Counted from the first letter of the stretch, positions 27,568 to 35,633 are shown. The stretch is DNA of 64,000 nt from Candidatus Zixiibacteriota bacterium (GCA_029860345.1 JAOUBJ010000012.1:62001-126000); one strand, 5' to 3'. Notes: generated by a model from the sequence alone, not told the origin. A program made the numbers and translations.

Positions 27568-28386
27568 GTGAGTTCCACGCAGGCGTTCCTATTCTGGGCC
27601 ACCACTCTCGCTCTTGCGGCGAGTTTTTTTGCGACTGTTTTGCGGCCAATATTCAGGAACGAAACCGCGTACCGCTGGGGGGTACACCTGTCGTTGGCGG
27701 CGCTGATTCTGCTGACGGTCTTCGGAGCCATGCGATGGGTCCAAACGGGGCATCCACCGTTTGTAACTTTGTTTGAGTCGATGATCACGGCCGTCTGGTT
27801 CGCCCTTCTGATCTTCCACTTGATGCGGCTTCGAACCACACCACTTCCAATCCTGTTACCGCTCTCGCTGGTTTCTTTTCTGATGATGGGTTGGGCGTCG
27901 TCGATGCCCACCGCGGCGTCGCCTTTGTCCGAGGCTCTGGACAACGTCTGGTTGTTTATTCATGCCTCGTTCGCCACGGCAGGGGCTGCGTCCTTTCTGG
28001 TGGCAGCATCTTTCTCGGCGGTCTTCTTGCTGGGTGAAACCAGGTACGGTAATCTGGGGAGGCTGGGGAACACCTTGCCGTCTTTTTCTTCACTTGGCCG
28101 TTCCACTCTCAATTTCTTGATATTCGGTCTGATACTTTGGGGTGTCATGATCGTATCCGGTTCCATCTGGGCGCACGCTGCGTGGGGTAGATACTGGGCC
28201 TGGGACCCGATAGAACTCTGGTCGCTGATAAGTTGGCTGTTGTACGGACTGGTGTTGCACGCTCGCATGGCGTGGAAACTGTCACAACGCACTTTCTGCT
28301 GGATGACGATCGTTGCGGCACTCACCGTTGTCTTTGCGCTATGGGGAGTAGGATACATTTATGAAACCATTCACGAATACGGGTAG
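27568..28386 (+). CDS. ccsA: CcsA/ResC-type cytochrome c biogenesis protein (heme handling)
   Basis: 272 residues from a GTG start 1 bp after resB, in keeping with translational coupling. About eight hydrophobic segments. The WWD heme-handling signature is visible around residues 200-215 as WAHAAWGRYWAWDPIE, followed by LWSLISWLLYGLVLHAR, all diagnostic of the CcmC/CcmF/CcsA superfamily. Candidate external heme ligands are the His in FIHASFATAG and in VLHARMAW. Together with ResB it forms the System II cytochrome c synthase in the cytoplasmic membrane. The length is close to short CcsA/ResC members. Confidence 0.9.
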   Translation: MSSTQAFLFWATTLALAASFFATVLRPIFRNETAYRWGVHLSLAALILLTVFGAMRWVQTGHPPFVTLFESMITAVWFALLIFHLMRLRTTPLPILLPLSLVSFLMMGWASSMPTAASPLSEALDNVWLFIHASFATAGAASFLVAASFSAVFLLGETRYGNLGRLGNTLPSFSSLGRSTLNFLIFGLILWGVMIVSGSIWAHAAWGRYWAWDPIELWSLISWLLYGLVLHARMAWKLSQRTFCWMTIVAALTVVFALWGVGYIYETIHEYG

Positions 28387-28395
28387 GCAATCAGG

Positions 28396-29376
28396 TTGCG
28401 GTTTAGATTTAGTGCAATGACTCTTCTCATGCTGATGTCGGTTTCGTGCATCGAGAAGAAGGTGGAACCCGGCACCGGATTTCAGGCGCTCCCGGTCCCT
28501 GTCGGGAGGCGCGTGCTTACGCAGGATGATGACTCGCTCAGGCCGGTGCGGCTGCGGATGTATCGCGACACTCTGTTTGTGTCGTATCGGGGCCTGCCGC
28601 GGATTGACATGTATGACTCGAATCTCGTGAAACTGGCATCGATCGAACTCACCCAGCCGGACTCGGTCTATCCGACCAACTTTCAAATCACCGATTCACT
28701 ATTGGTGGTCGTCGATCATGCCCAGCACGTCATGGTGGTTTATGATCGGTCCGGCGACCTGATCACATCGTTCGGAACGCTTCCGGATGGTGTTACTCCA
28801 TTGTCACCGTTTAGTGTTTACTGTTACGGCGGAGTTGCTTATGTGGGGGATGCTACCTTGCAGAAGGTAATGGCGGTATCCATCACAAACGCCGGTGACG
28901 TTACCGAGATGGGTGAACTGATTCTCACCATACCGAACGATACACTGCACCGCATACAGTTTCCGTCGATGGTTTTCGTGACTTATGACGGCCGTCTTAT
29001 CGCGGGCGACGCCGGTGAAGGCGATATCAAGGTGTTTACATGCGACGGACGTTATATCTACAGATTCGACACTGTTACAACCGAAGCTCCGATGGCTCCT
29101 CAGGGGATCGATATGGACAATCTGATTGATCCGGCTCTGCAAGATACAGCGGTATTCGATCCGTCCGGCGTGCGGCAGATGGGTCGGTTCCATCTTTTGG
29201 ATGTCAACAACCGACAAGTGCACATGTTCAACTCGCTCGGTCGCTATGTTGCGTCGTACAATGTCAGTGACACGGCGGGACGACCTTCGGATATTGCTAT
29301 TGATCGCAGACGAAATCGCATTTACATTGCCGATCCTGAGGCCGGAGCCATCCTAACCTACGAGTACAGTCGATGA
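28396..29376 (+). CDS. Beta-propeller lipoprotein (NHL/6-bladed type)
   Basis: 326 residues from a TTG start; an ATG at 28417 is in frame but leaves no basic n-region. Lipobox LMSVSC puts the lipidated Cys near residue 18. The mature part is a beta-propeller of the 6-bladed/NHL type with blades such as LFVSYRGLPRIDMYDSNLV, LVVVDHAQHVMVVYDRSG and PSDIAIDRRRNRIYIADPEAG. No heme motif. It is the fourth propeller-type protein of the cluster and the second lipoprotein among them. The next gene starts within its stop codon (ATGA). Confidence 0.8.
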   Translation: MRFRFSAMTLLMLMSVSCIEKKVEPGTGFQALPVPVGRRVLTQDDDSLRPVRLRMYRDTLFVSYRGLPRIDMYDSNLVKLASIELTQPDSVYPTNFQITDSLLVVVDHAQHVMVVYDRSGDLITSFGTLPDGVTPLSPFSVYCYGGVAYVGDATLQKVMAVSITNAGDVTEMGELILTIPNDTLHRIQFPSMVFVTYDGRLIAGDAGEGDIKVFTCDGRYIYRFDTVTTEAPMAPQGIDMDNLIDPALQDTAVFDPSGVRQMGRFHLLDVNNRQVHMFNSLGRYVASYNVSDTAGRPSDIAIDRRRNRIYIADPEAGAILTYEYSR

Positions 29377-29744
29377 GTTCCGCTTTTGGCGTCATACTCA
29401 TGGTTCTAAACTACTTTCACGACCTGGCTGTCGCGGTGCTCCTGGTAAGTATCGTCACGACAAATATCTTAGGACGATACCTGGACAGATCGGCAACCCC
29501 TGCCAGCCTGCCGAAACATCTCTTTGCCGGACTGCTGCGAGTTTCCTGGATTGCCCTGGCCTACATAATTGCCGGAGGTGCGTTGCGAGCGGCTTATTTC
29601 ATGGAATTTGAGTGGAATCCGGCTGTGGGCAAGGGACAAGTGGTTGCGCTGGTGGTAAAGCACGTTATACTTATAACTATGACAATCATCGGCGTCACCG
29701 CACACGTAAAGTACTACAAGAAGTATGGCCGAACGAAATCGTAA
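29373..29744 (+). CDS. Small integral membrane protein with conserved-looking His residues
   Basis: 123 residues; ATG overlaps the upstream TGA by 4 bp. Three hydrophobic helices (about 5-32, 49-74, 88-112). His residues near the helix ends (FHD near 16, KHLF near 48, KHVI near 94, AHVK near 108) could ligate b-type heme, and the layout faintly recalls CopD-like or small cytochrome b-type proteins. I do not recognise the family. Between a cytochrome c assembly pair and a radical SAM enzyme, a quinol-oxidising or heme-related role is possible but speculative. Confidence 0.7.
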   Translation: MSSAFGVILMVLNYFHDLAVAVLLVSIVTTNILGRYLDRSATPASLPKHLFAGLLRVSWIALAYIIAGGALRAAYFMEFEWNPAVGKGQVVALVVKHVILITMTIIGVTAHVKYYKKYGRTKS

Positions 29745-31182
29745 AATCCTGTTTGTAACTCCCCCGTACCACTGCGGTGTTGTGGAAGTGGCCGGCAGCT
29801 GGCCGCCGCTCGGATTGCTGTATCTCGGTGCTCAGGCAGAGCGGGCCGGATGGACGGCGGAGGTTTATGACGCCATGACCCTGCGCCATGATTACAAGAA
29901 GATCAAGAAGCATCTGGAGCAAACCGACTACGACGTTCTGGCAACAACCTCAATCACTGCCACATGGCCGGACGCTTTACGCTTGCTTGAGTTGGGCAAA
30001 GAGGTCCGTCCCGGTTGTGCTACGTTAGTCGGCGGGGTTCATCCAACGTTCTGTTGGCGCGATATTCTGAAGGAGCCTCAGTCGCCGGTTGATTATGTCA
30101 TCATCGGTGAGGGGGAGATACCTCTGTACGAGTTCCTCTCTCGATTCGACGACACCGAACAGCGTCACAAGACTCCCAACCTTGCCTATAGTCAGGCGGG
30201 TGAACTGGTCGCCAATCCGGCCCTGGATTTCAACGATGACCTGGATGCGCTGCCGGTCGCCTGGGAGTTATTGGACTGGACCAAGTACAAGTACTACGTC
30301 ATCCCGGATTCGGTGCTTGGCGCCGTGTCCACCTCACGCGGATGCACGCACGGTTGCACCTTTTGTTCACAGCAGAAATTCTGGGAGCAAGGCTGGCGCG
30401 GACGGGCGCCTAAGAGTGTTGTCGAGGACATCGTATACCTTAAGAAGAGACACGGCGTCAATGTCTTCTTATTTACCGATGAATACCCGACCTACGAACG
30501 CGACCGCTGGGAGGAGTTGCTCGACAGAATTATCGCCGCCGATCTGAATATCTACATACTTATCGAGACCCGCGTGGAAGACATCGTGCGCGATGAAGAC
30601 ATATTGTCCAAGTATCGCCGGGCGGGCGTGGTGCATGTCTATGTCGGCGCCGAGGCGACCGATCAGGAAACTCTGGACAAAGTCAAAAAGGAAATCACCA
30701 TCGGCGACTCCCGCCGGGCCATTGAGCTGATTGCCGAATACGGAATGATTTCCGAAACCTCGTTTGTGTTGGGGTTTCTCGACGAAACTGAAGAATCCAT
30801 CGAACGTACTTTTCAGCAGGCTCTTGAATTCAACCCCGACTTCGCGCACTTTCTTGCCATTACACCCTGGCCCTATGCCGATTTCTTTGATGAGGTGAAG
30901 CATGCCATAGCAGTCGAGGATCTCAGCCAGTATAACTTGATCGAACCTATAATCAAGCCGGACAAAATGACCCTGCGCGACATTGATCTGGCCATCATCA
31001 ACTGTTATCGACGGTTCTATATGCCGAAGATTCTTGAATTTGCCAGGGACTCCGATCCGTTCCGGCGGCACTACCTTATGGCCTCGACCAAGCTGATCAT
31101 GAAATCGTCGTTCCTGATCAAGAAATTCGCCAAGGTCGGTATCAACCCACTGGCCATGATGAGCAAGATGCTCTCCGACTGA
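29725..31182 (+). CDS. B12-binding-domain radical SAM protein, BchE/class B methyltransferase-like
   Basis: 485 residues, overlapping the previous gene by 20 bp. Residues about 1-140 form a cobalamin-binding-type Rossmann domain (ILFVTPPY, PPLGLLYLGAQAERAG, LVGGVHPTF, DYVIIGEGE); the cobalamin-contacting D-x-H-x-x-G is not obvious, as in many of this class. The radical SAM core follows with C207, C211 and C214 (RGCTHGCTFC) for the 4Fe-4S cluster, then FTDEYPTYERDR and GAEATDQETLDKVKKE. The family includes anaerobic Mg-protoporphyrin cyclase BchE and P-/C-methylases. Tetrapyrrole or peptide modification is conceivable given the cytochrome neighbours; the substrate is unknown. Its stop codon abuts that of the convergent cytochrome. 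Confidence 0.85.
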   Translation: MAERNRKILFVTPPYHCGVVEVAGSWPPLGLLYLGAQAERAGWTAEVYDAMTLRHDYKKIKKHLEQTDYDVLATTSITATWPDALRLLELGKEVRPGCATLVGGVHPTFCWRDILKEPQSPVDYVIIGEGEIPLYEFLSRFDDTEQRHKTPNLAYSQAGELVANPALDFNDDLDALPVAWELLDWTKYKYYVIPDSVLGAVSTSRGCTHGCTFCSQQKFWEQGWRGRAPKSVVEDIVYLKKRHGVNVFLFTDEYPTYERDRWEELLDRIIAADLNIYILIETRVEDIVRDEDILSKYRRAGVVHVYVGAEATDQETLDKVKKEITIGDSRRAIELIAEYGMISETSFVLGFLDETEESIERTFQQALEFNPDFAHFLAITPWPYADFFDEVKHAIAVEDLSQYNLIEPIIKPDKMTLRDIDLAIINCYRRFYMPKILEFARDSDPFRRHYLMASTKLIMKSSFLIKKFAKVGINPLAMMSKMLSD

Positions 31183-31752
31183 TCAGATCTTATCATCGTG
31201 ACATTGACCGCACAGACGATCCTGTTCCGCCATCTGCAGCAGCATTGCGTCTTGTTGTGGCTTGTGAATACTGTGGCAGTCTGAGAAACAGGTCATTACT
31301 TCGCCGGTCTTTGTGTGAAGAGCACCTTCTCCAACTATATGGGAATTGCCGAGCTGGTCTGAAGTATGACACGTTTCTGAGCAGAGGCTGATGCCCTCGG
31401 TGCTGAGACTGTAATTGTGGTTTGAACCATGCGGGTCGTGACACTCGATACAATTCAGATTGCCGTGGACGTCGGTTGCAGCCGTCCGGTCCTGCTCAAC
31501 ATGACACGCGAGACAGATGTCTTTTTCGGTATAGGTGATGACATGATTATCGCCCCCCCCAATATCGGTCTCGTGACAGAACATACAGTCGTCTTCAGTA
31601 TCAATAAAGTGATTGGTCCGCTCCGACAGCATTGAATCGTGACAGTCGGCACAAGAACCGGCGTCGGCTCCCGAATTGGCGTTGGGCACAAGTGTAAACA
31701 TCATCACCAGAATAGATGCCAATCCAAATACAATAACAGATGCTACACGCAT
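31183..31752 (-). CDS. 5-heme c-type cytochrome with two additional CX3CH sites
   Basis: 189 residues; AAGGGAG 6 nt before the ATG; signal peptide about 1-27 (LVPNANSGA). Five CXXCH (CADCH, CMFCH, CLACH, CIECH, CGQCH) and two CX3CH (CSETCH, CFSDCH), so 5 to 7 hemes. The order resembles NapC/NrfH-unrelated doubled-CXXCH cytochromes (CIECHDPHGSNHNY, CHSIHKPQQ). It is the only cytochrome on the minus strand and so has its own promoter; an inverted repeat at 31851-31873 may be its operator. A small soluble periplasmic shuttle is the likely role. Confidence 0.88.
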   Translation of the reverse strand: MRVASVIVFGLASILVMMFTLVPNANSGADAGSCADCHDSMLSERTNHFIDTEDDCMFCHETDIGGGDNHVITYTEKDICLACHVEQDRTAATDVHGNLNCIECHDPHGSNHNYSLSTEGISLCSETCHTSDQLGNSHIVGEGALHTKTGEVMTCFSDCHSIHKPQQDAMLLQMAEQDRLCGQCHDDKI

Positions 31753-32067
31753 GGTAAACTCCCTTTTGGCTTCAGGGCAGGCTTCGGTGCCGGTTATGTC
31801 CCCTGTACTGATTCACCAAACTGTACCGGTGAGTGGATCGTTCGGCATTTCACTGTTTCACCTGGTAACAGTGCAACTGGCATGCCCTTTTGTTGTCTTG
31901 TAAGGTAGGAAACAGCAGTATGTTACAGGGGCGAGTCGCCGTCACGATGATTAGCGACTTGAGAGTATGGGAAAGCCCCCATATTGTGTTGTTCTGAGTG
32001 GATGGTAAAAAGGTAGTGGATGTTCAGCTGCGCGAAACGTGCCCCGGGACTATTCGGATAGTAGTTT
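31753..32067. other. 315-bp intergenic region before the minus-strand cytochrome
   Basis: No gene seen. It holds a perfect inverted repeat CACTGTT-N9-AACAGTG (31851-31857 and 31867-31873), about 100 bp before the cytochrome start codon and suitable for a dimeric regulator, and a short 5-bp hairpin at 32049-32062 close to the next gene's stop. Confidence 0.5.
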
Positions 32068-33087
32068 TTATTCCTTTGTTACTTTGACTCGACCACGACC
32101 TCTGTTGTCGATCTGGTACTTCTTCATAGCTTCCTTGTTGGCCGCGTTGACAGCCTGATCTACTTCAAAATTGTGGGCATCAGCGCGGGCATTGTACGAA
32201 TCAATCTCTTCATTCTCCGACTGGATATTTCGAAGTTTCCTTGCTGACAGAGTTTTACCGAGGAGGTATGAGCCGGCAGTGAGAACAACCCCGGAAATGA
32301 TAAGGGCGTGTGCCGTTCCTTGATCATCGCTGTCCAGCAGGACCGACGCCAATAGGCCCTGACCCAGGGGAATAATCGCAAAAGTCTCAGCCATAGAATT
32401 GAACTGTCGCCTGAGCATATCCGCTTTTTCTTCATTAATCTTCGGCAATTGATCGTCGTAGACCAGTCCTAACGACTCGGCCGTGAGTTCAGGTGGCGGC
32501 TCCGGCCTCAGGGTGTATTTCATTATGGTGCGGTGCATCGAGTCGACGGTTACCGTTTTCGAAAGAAGTTCAAAGCCGGGGCCGACGACTTCCACCATCC
32601 GTTCTCCCACCGCCAGATCAAGCTGTGCCGGCGTGACCGATTCAACCGCTCGGCCATCGACCATGATGGTGGCGCTGTCAGGTTCCGACTCCACCGTCAC
32701 CGCTCCCGTTGCCGGTTCGGCTGGAATAACCGGCGGCAGAAATGCGATGTCGAGCGTGACGATCTGATTGGGCGTAAGAGATACCGACTGATGCTGTGTT
32801 TCAAAGCCCGCATGGTTAAAACCAAATTCATAATCGCCGACCGGGAGATTGAGAATAAACCAAGCCCCTTTGGTCAGACTGCTGCCGTGCGAATCCTCGG
32901 CAACGGTGTCTGAGTTGACTGTCAGCAACACGTTGTCGACATCGACTTTTATTTTGACACTGGCTGTATCCTGGGCAGCGGCTGCGTGGGCGAACAACAG
33001 GACAAGAAGGCTGAAGGCCATTCGTAGAGCCACGTTCTGACCAGACCTTCGTTCCCGTTGAGACGTCAGATTAATCATCGCAGTCAT
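32068..33087 (-). CDS. PEGA-domain exported protein
   Basis: 339 residues. A signal-like segment lies at about 22-39 (MAFSLLVLLFAHAAAAQ), so the true start may be an internal Met near 33024 rather than the ATG at 33087; neither has a clear ribosome site. Two PEGA-type beta domains follow (about 42-115, GDYEFGFNHAGFETQHQSVSL, and about 122-195, VESEPDSATIMVDGRAV ... P-A-Q-L-D-L). After about 205 comes a helical region with one hydrophobic segment (ALIISGVVLTAGSYLLG) and a basic C-terminus. PEGA domains occur in surface and envelope proteins; the function is unknown. Confidence 0.75.
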   Translation of the reverse strand: MTAMINLTSQRERRSGQNVALRMAFSLLVLLFAHAAAAQDTASVKIKVDVDNVLLTVNSDTVAEDSHGSSLTKGAWFILNLPVGDYEFGFNHAGFETQHQSVSLTPNQIVTLDIAFLPPVIPAEPATGAVTVESEPDSATIMVDGRAVESVTPAQLDLAVGERMVEVVGPGFELLSKTVTVDSMHRTIMKYTLRPEPPPELTAESLGLVYDDQLPKINEEKADMLRRQFNSMAETFAIIPLGQGLLASVLLDSDDQGTAHALIISGVVLTAGSYLLGKTLSARKLRNIQSENEEIDSYNARADAHNFEVDQAVNAANKEAMKKYQIDNRGRGRVKVTKE

Positions 33088-33149
33088 AAGATAACAATTT
33101 GGATTATCTAGTCAAGAATTCGCCACTCAACAGTTTCCGGTGATACAAA

Positions 33150-33176
33150 GAAGGCCGCCCGGTGGGGGCGGCCTTC
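33150..33176 (-). terminator. Rho-independent terminator of the Cys-rich gene at 33.2 kb
   Basis: A perfect 11-bp GC-rich stem (GAAGGCCGCCC / GGGCGGCCTTC) with a 5-nt loop; on the minus strand it is followed by TTTGT. It lies about 30 bp past the stop codon. Confidence 0.8.
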
Positions 33177-33204
33177 ATTAAAGACATGGTGTGGATGTCC
33201 GGGT

Positions 33205-33621
33205 TTATGCTTCGCCCTGAACAGCCTTGGTTGCGGTGCCGGTCGTCTTTGACGCACCCCTGGTCGCCCCGCCACAACAGCCGGGAGAGGGATTGCATCC
33301 GCTTGACGGCGCGCAGTCGACATTCGACGATGTCTTGACTGTCTTAGCCGAGTTGGCTTTAACGGTCACTGCCCGCTCAAAGGTCACCGTCTGCTTGCTA
33401 CCCTTCACCATTTTCAGACCGGCGGAGGTTCCACCAATCTTGCCCATGGTGGCACAGCAACCGTCGGGCGGTGTCGGACACGGCACGCATTTAACGTTGT
33501 CGGGACATGGCCCGGGGATACAATAGCCGGCTGTCTCACCGGCCATCAACGAGTATCCACCCGCAAACAGCGCCAGCACCAGAGCCAACGCCACAATACG
33601 CGGAATATGATACATTCTCAT
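33205..33621 (-). CDS. Small secreted Cys-rich protein
   Basis: 138 residues from the ATG at 33621, chosen for AAGGA about 8 nt upstream and because the signal peptide starts here (RMYHIPRIVALALVLALFAGGYSLMAG); the frame runs on upstream but without signal logic. The mature protein has two Cys-rich blocks (YCIPGPCPDNVKCVPCPTPP-x-GCC and DCAPSSGCNPSPGCCGG) around a Lys/Thr/Val-rich beta-like core. Ten or more Cys without CXXCH suggest disulfides or metal binding. Basic tail. Family not recognised. It is followed by a strong terminator and lies next to another secreted Cys-rich gene. Confidence 0.7.
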   Translation of the reverse strand: MRMYHIPRIVALALVLALFAGGYSLMAGETAGYCIPGPCPDNVKCVPCPTPPDGCCATMGKIGGTSAGLKMVKGSKQTVTFERAVTVKANSAKTVKTSSNVDCAPSSGCNPSPGCCGGATRGASKTTGTATKAVQGEA

Positions 33622-33707
33622 TACGAAATTCCTTCGTCTAAGTGAAGTCTCTATTGTTCTGTTGTAAATGAACTGTGGCCACGCGAGTTCATGGCCGTTG
33701 CTCAGTT

Positions 33708-34184
33708 TCAGGAGCGCACAACAGTAGTTGCAATGGTGAGGTGGACGCCCCAGGGGCGACCATCGGGGGAAGGAATATCTCTGCTTGGTTTCTTTTTGAG
33801 GCTTGGCCACGAGTGTTCGGCATCGCTTGACTCTTCCGGCGTGGCCAGGCGGCGCTCGAAGAGAGTTGACAATAGTCTGGGTGATGGTTGGTTTAGGTCG
33901 CAACGGTCGGTGTAGGCATCTTCGGACAATATGCATACGGTGCAAATTATTACCACCGGCTCCTGAGCTTCAACCGCGGGATCAACCGGGCAGCAACCGC
34001 TCATCTTTTCAGGTGGGAATTCATAGCCACAACCATAGCAAGATGACAGGTCAGGTTGGGAGCAGGGACTTACCGGCTCGCACTGAGAAACGGTAAACAA
34101 ACTGAAGCGAAGATAGCACAGAGAGCCCCGCACCGTGGTGATACAGAAGAAAACTACAAACAACACTGCTGCAACATACCGCAT
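33708..34184 (-). CDS. Secreted Cys-rich protein, divergent C-terminus
   Basis: 158 residues from the ATG at 34184, with GGAG about 10 nt before it; the frame continues upstream through a dispersed repeat, which I exclude. Signal peptide RYVAAVLFVVFFCITTVRG. A Cys block follows (CEPVSPC, SSCYGCGYEF, SGCCPVDP), then VVIICTVCILSEDAYTDRC and a polar tail. The CxxC-like pairs (CYGC, CTVC) could bind metal. It precedes the smaller Cys-rich gene by 86 bp on the same strand. Not recognised; the tail beyond residue 110 looks less constrained. Confidence 0.55.
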   Translation of the reverse strand: MRYVAAVLFVVFFCITTVRGSLCYLRFSLFTVSQCEPVSPCSQPDLSSCYGCGYEFPPEKMSGCCPVDPAVEAQEPVVIICTVCILSEDAYTDRCDLNQPSPRLLSTLFERRLATPEESSDAEHSWPSLKKKPSRDIPSPDGRPWGVHLTIATTVVRS

Positions 34185-34287
34185 ATCGAACTTACTCCCG
34201 GCTATATTTTGTATACGTGCGGGCAATCCCTGAGTTCCCACGGCTTTTCGGCTGATTGGTCCGGCCTTCAGGGCGTGTTGAAAGACC

Positions 34288-34345
34288 CCAGGAACCGTCA
34301 TTGCGAGGTGCGCCTGGCGCGCCGTGGCAATCTCAATTCGTTGTC
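34288..34345. repeat. Dispersed intergenic repeat (GTCATTGCGAGG type)
   Basis: The stretch begins GTCATTGCGAGG and ends GTGGCAATCTCA, forming an imperfect hairpin (ATTGC/GCAAT ends, GCGCGCC-rich middle). It resembles short palindromic intergenic elements seen in many genomes. It is the leftmost of the dispersed elements in this window. Confidence 0.45.
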
Positions 34346-34395
34346 CAGGTGGCATGCCGAGCGGAACCTTGTCAACAAGCCCTTCAGAGTCGAGA

Positions 34396-35631
34396 TTAAT
34401 AGTGATAGACCAACTCCGCCAGTAGATAACTGTCGCGTCGCCAATCGCTCAATCGGTTGTCATCGCCGGTATTGACCATCGCGCGACCTTCGATGTTGAA
34501 CTTCCAGGAATCATTCAGCCTGCGCGCTGCCTCAACGGACATAACCGAGGCGCCCGACTCGCGGTCGACAATCGCCCCGACAAGAAGCTCACTGCCGGAT
34601 ACATCGTTGAATCCCAACCTGGCGCCGACGAAAACATCATCGGCGAACGGTGTCGTGGCCGATTCATCTCGATCATCATATAGATACTCAGCCAACAGGC
34701 CGACATCGGCTGCGCTGCCCATGACTCCCGACAACGTATACTCGAAACCACCGACCAGCGAGGCGAAGCGTTCACCCGAGGCCGCGCGCGATATAGCCTC
34801 CAGTTTCCACAGCCAGTTACCATTGGTGGCCTGAAACTCCAGGCTGGTTTGATCGATCTGCCGGTAGTATGGGTGGACCGACGGCGTTGAGCCGGAATTG
34901 TTGTCGACAACAAACGATGGTTCACGACCGGTACCTCGAAAATGCGCCAGCGCGAATTCGTAATCGCCCACACTATGAAACCAGCGGGCCGCCCAGTCAA
35001 AATGATTCTGTCCCGCAGGTGATTCGTAACGAGCATCGTCGAACTCGATTGTTGTCGCAGAACGCAACCGGCCATCGACACCGGGGAAACTTCGCTCTCT
35101 GAAACCCGGCATGAGAAACAGATCAAGCGTGCCCCAGCGTCTCAAGAGCGTAAAGTTAATCGCCGGTTGACCCAACTTATCTTCTGAGTCCGGATTCTCT
35201 ATCAAATCCGTTTGGTTGATAATGTCAACCAGGTGCATCGACTCGGTGACACCCCAGAAAACGGTTATCAACCCGGCCTTCACCTCCCATCTGTCGGCCG
35301 CATACAGCCAGAACAACTCACCGATAACGCCGTGCGTTCGACGTTCATCATGCTGATCGTACCGATAGAATCCGGAGACCACCAATGTTTGGCGTCCATC
35401 GCCCCAGGTATGGTAGTATTCCGGTTCCAGCGCCAGTGACGGATAGAACCGCCGCTGGCTGTCGGCCAGCCCGGTTTGTGGAAAGGCTCTTGATTCCAAA
35501 CTCAACCGACCGGAAAGCTCGCCGGCGGCAACCGGTCCAGTCGTTATGCTTGCCACAATGGCAGATAGCACCAGGGCCACCGACAACAACGCTTGAGCCG
35601 GCCCGATGAATCCGATGCGTCGAACATACAT
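34396..35631 (-). CDS. Outer-membrane beta-barrel protein of an MMPL/RND export operon
   Basis: 411 residues; signal about residues 13-36 (LSVALVLSAIVASITTGPVAAG). The mature part is a beta-barrel (repeated aromatic amphipathic strands such as YYHTWGDGRQTLVVSGFYRYD, WEVKAGLITVFWGV, LLAEYLYDD) ending in YLLAELVYHY, a terminal aromatic typical of outer-membrane barrels. The order MMPL transporter, LolA-like protein, barrel resembles known three-gene export sets with DUF1302/alginate-export-like porins. It starts 3 bp after the LolA-like gene. It probably completes the outer-membrane step of export; the substrate is unknown. Confidence 0.75.
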   Translation of the reverse strand: MYVRRIGFIGPAQALLSVALVLSAIVASITTGPVAAGELSGRLSLESRAFPQTGLADSQRRFYPSLALEPEYYHTWGDGRQTLVVSGFYRYDQHDERRTHGVIGELFWLYAADRWEVKAGLITVFWGVTESMHLVDIINQTDLIENPDSEDKLGQPAINFTLLRRWGTLDLFLMPGFRERSFPGVDGRLRSATTIEFDDARYESPAGQNHFDWAARWFHSVGDYEFALAHFRGTGREPSFVVDNNSGSTPSVHPYYRQIDQTSLEFQATNGNWLWKLEAISRAASGERFASLVGGFEYTLSGVMGSAADVGLLAEYLYDDRDESATTPFADDVFVGARLGFNDVSGSELLVGAIVDRESGASVMSVEAARRLNDSWKFNIEGRAMVNTGDDNRLSDWRRDSYLLAELVYHY

Positions 35632-35633
35632 GG

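Noticed and set aside
1-33000. Placement in Geobacter or another deltaproteobacterial metal reducer on the basis of the cytochromes
   Set aside because: The T9SS sorting domain, the DUF2723 protein and the PDZ aspartyl-protease-like protein fit the FCB group better than Desulfobacterota.
33205-33945. Longer reading of the Cys-rich gene (246 codons)
   Set aside because: The signal peptide and ribosome site start at 33621; the upstream extension is basic, signal-less and overlaps the neighbouring Cys-rich gene.
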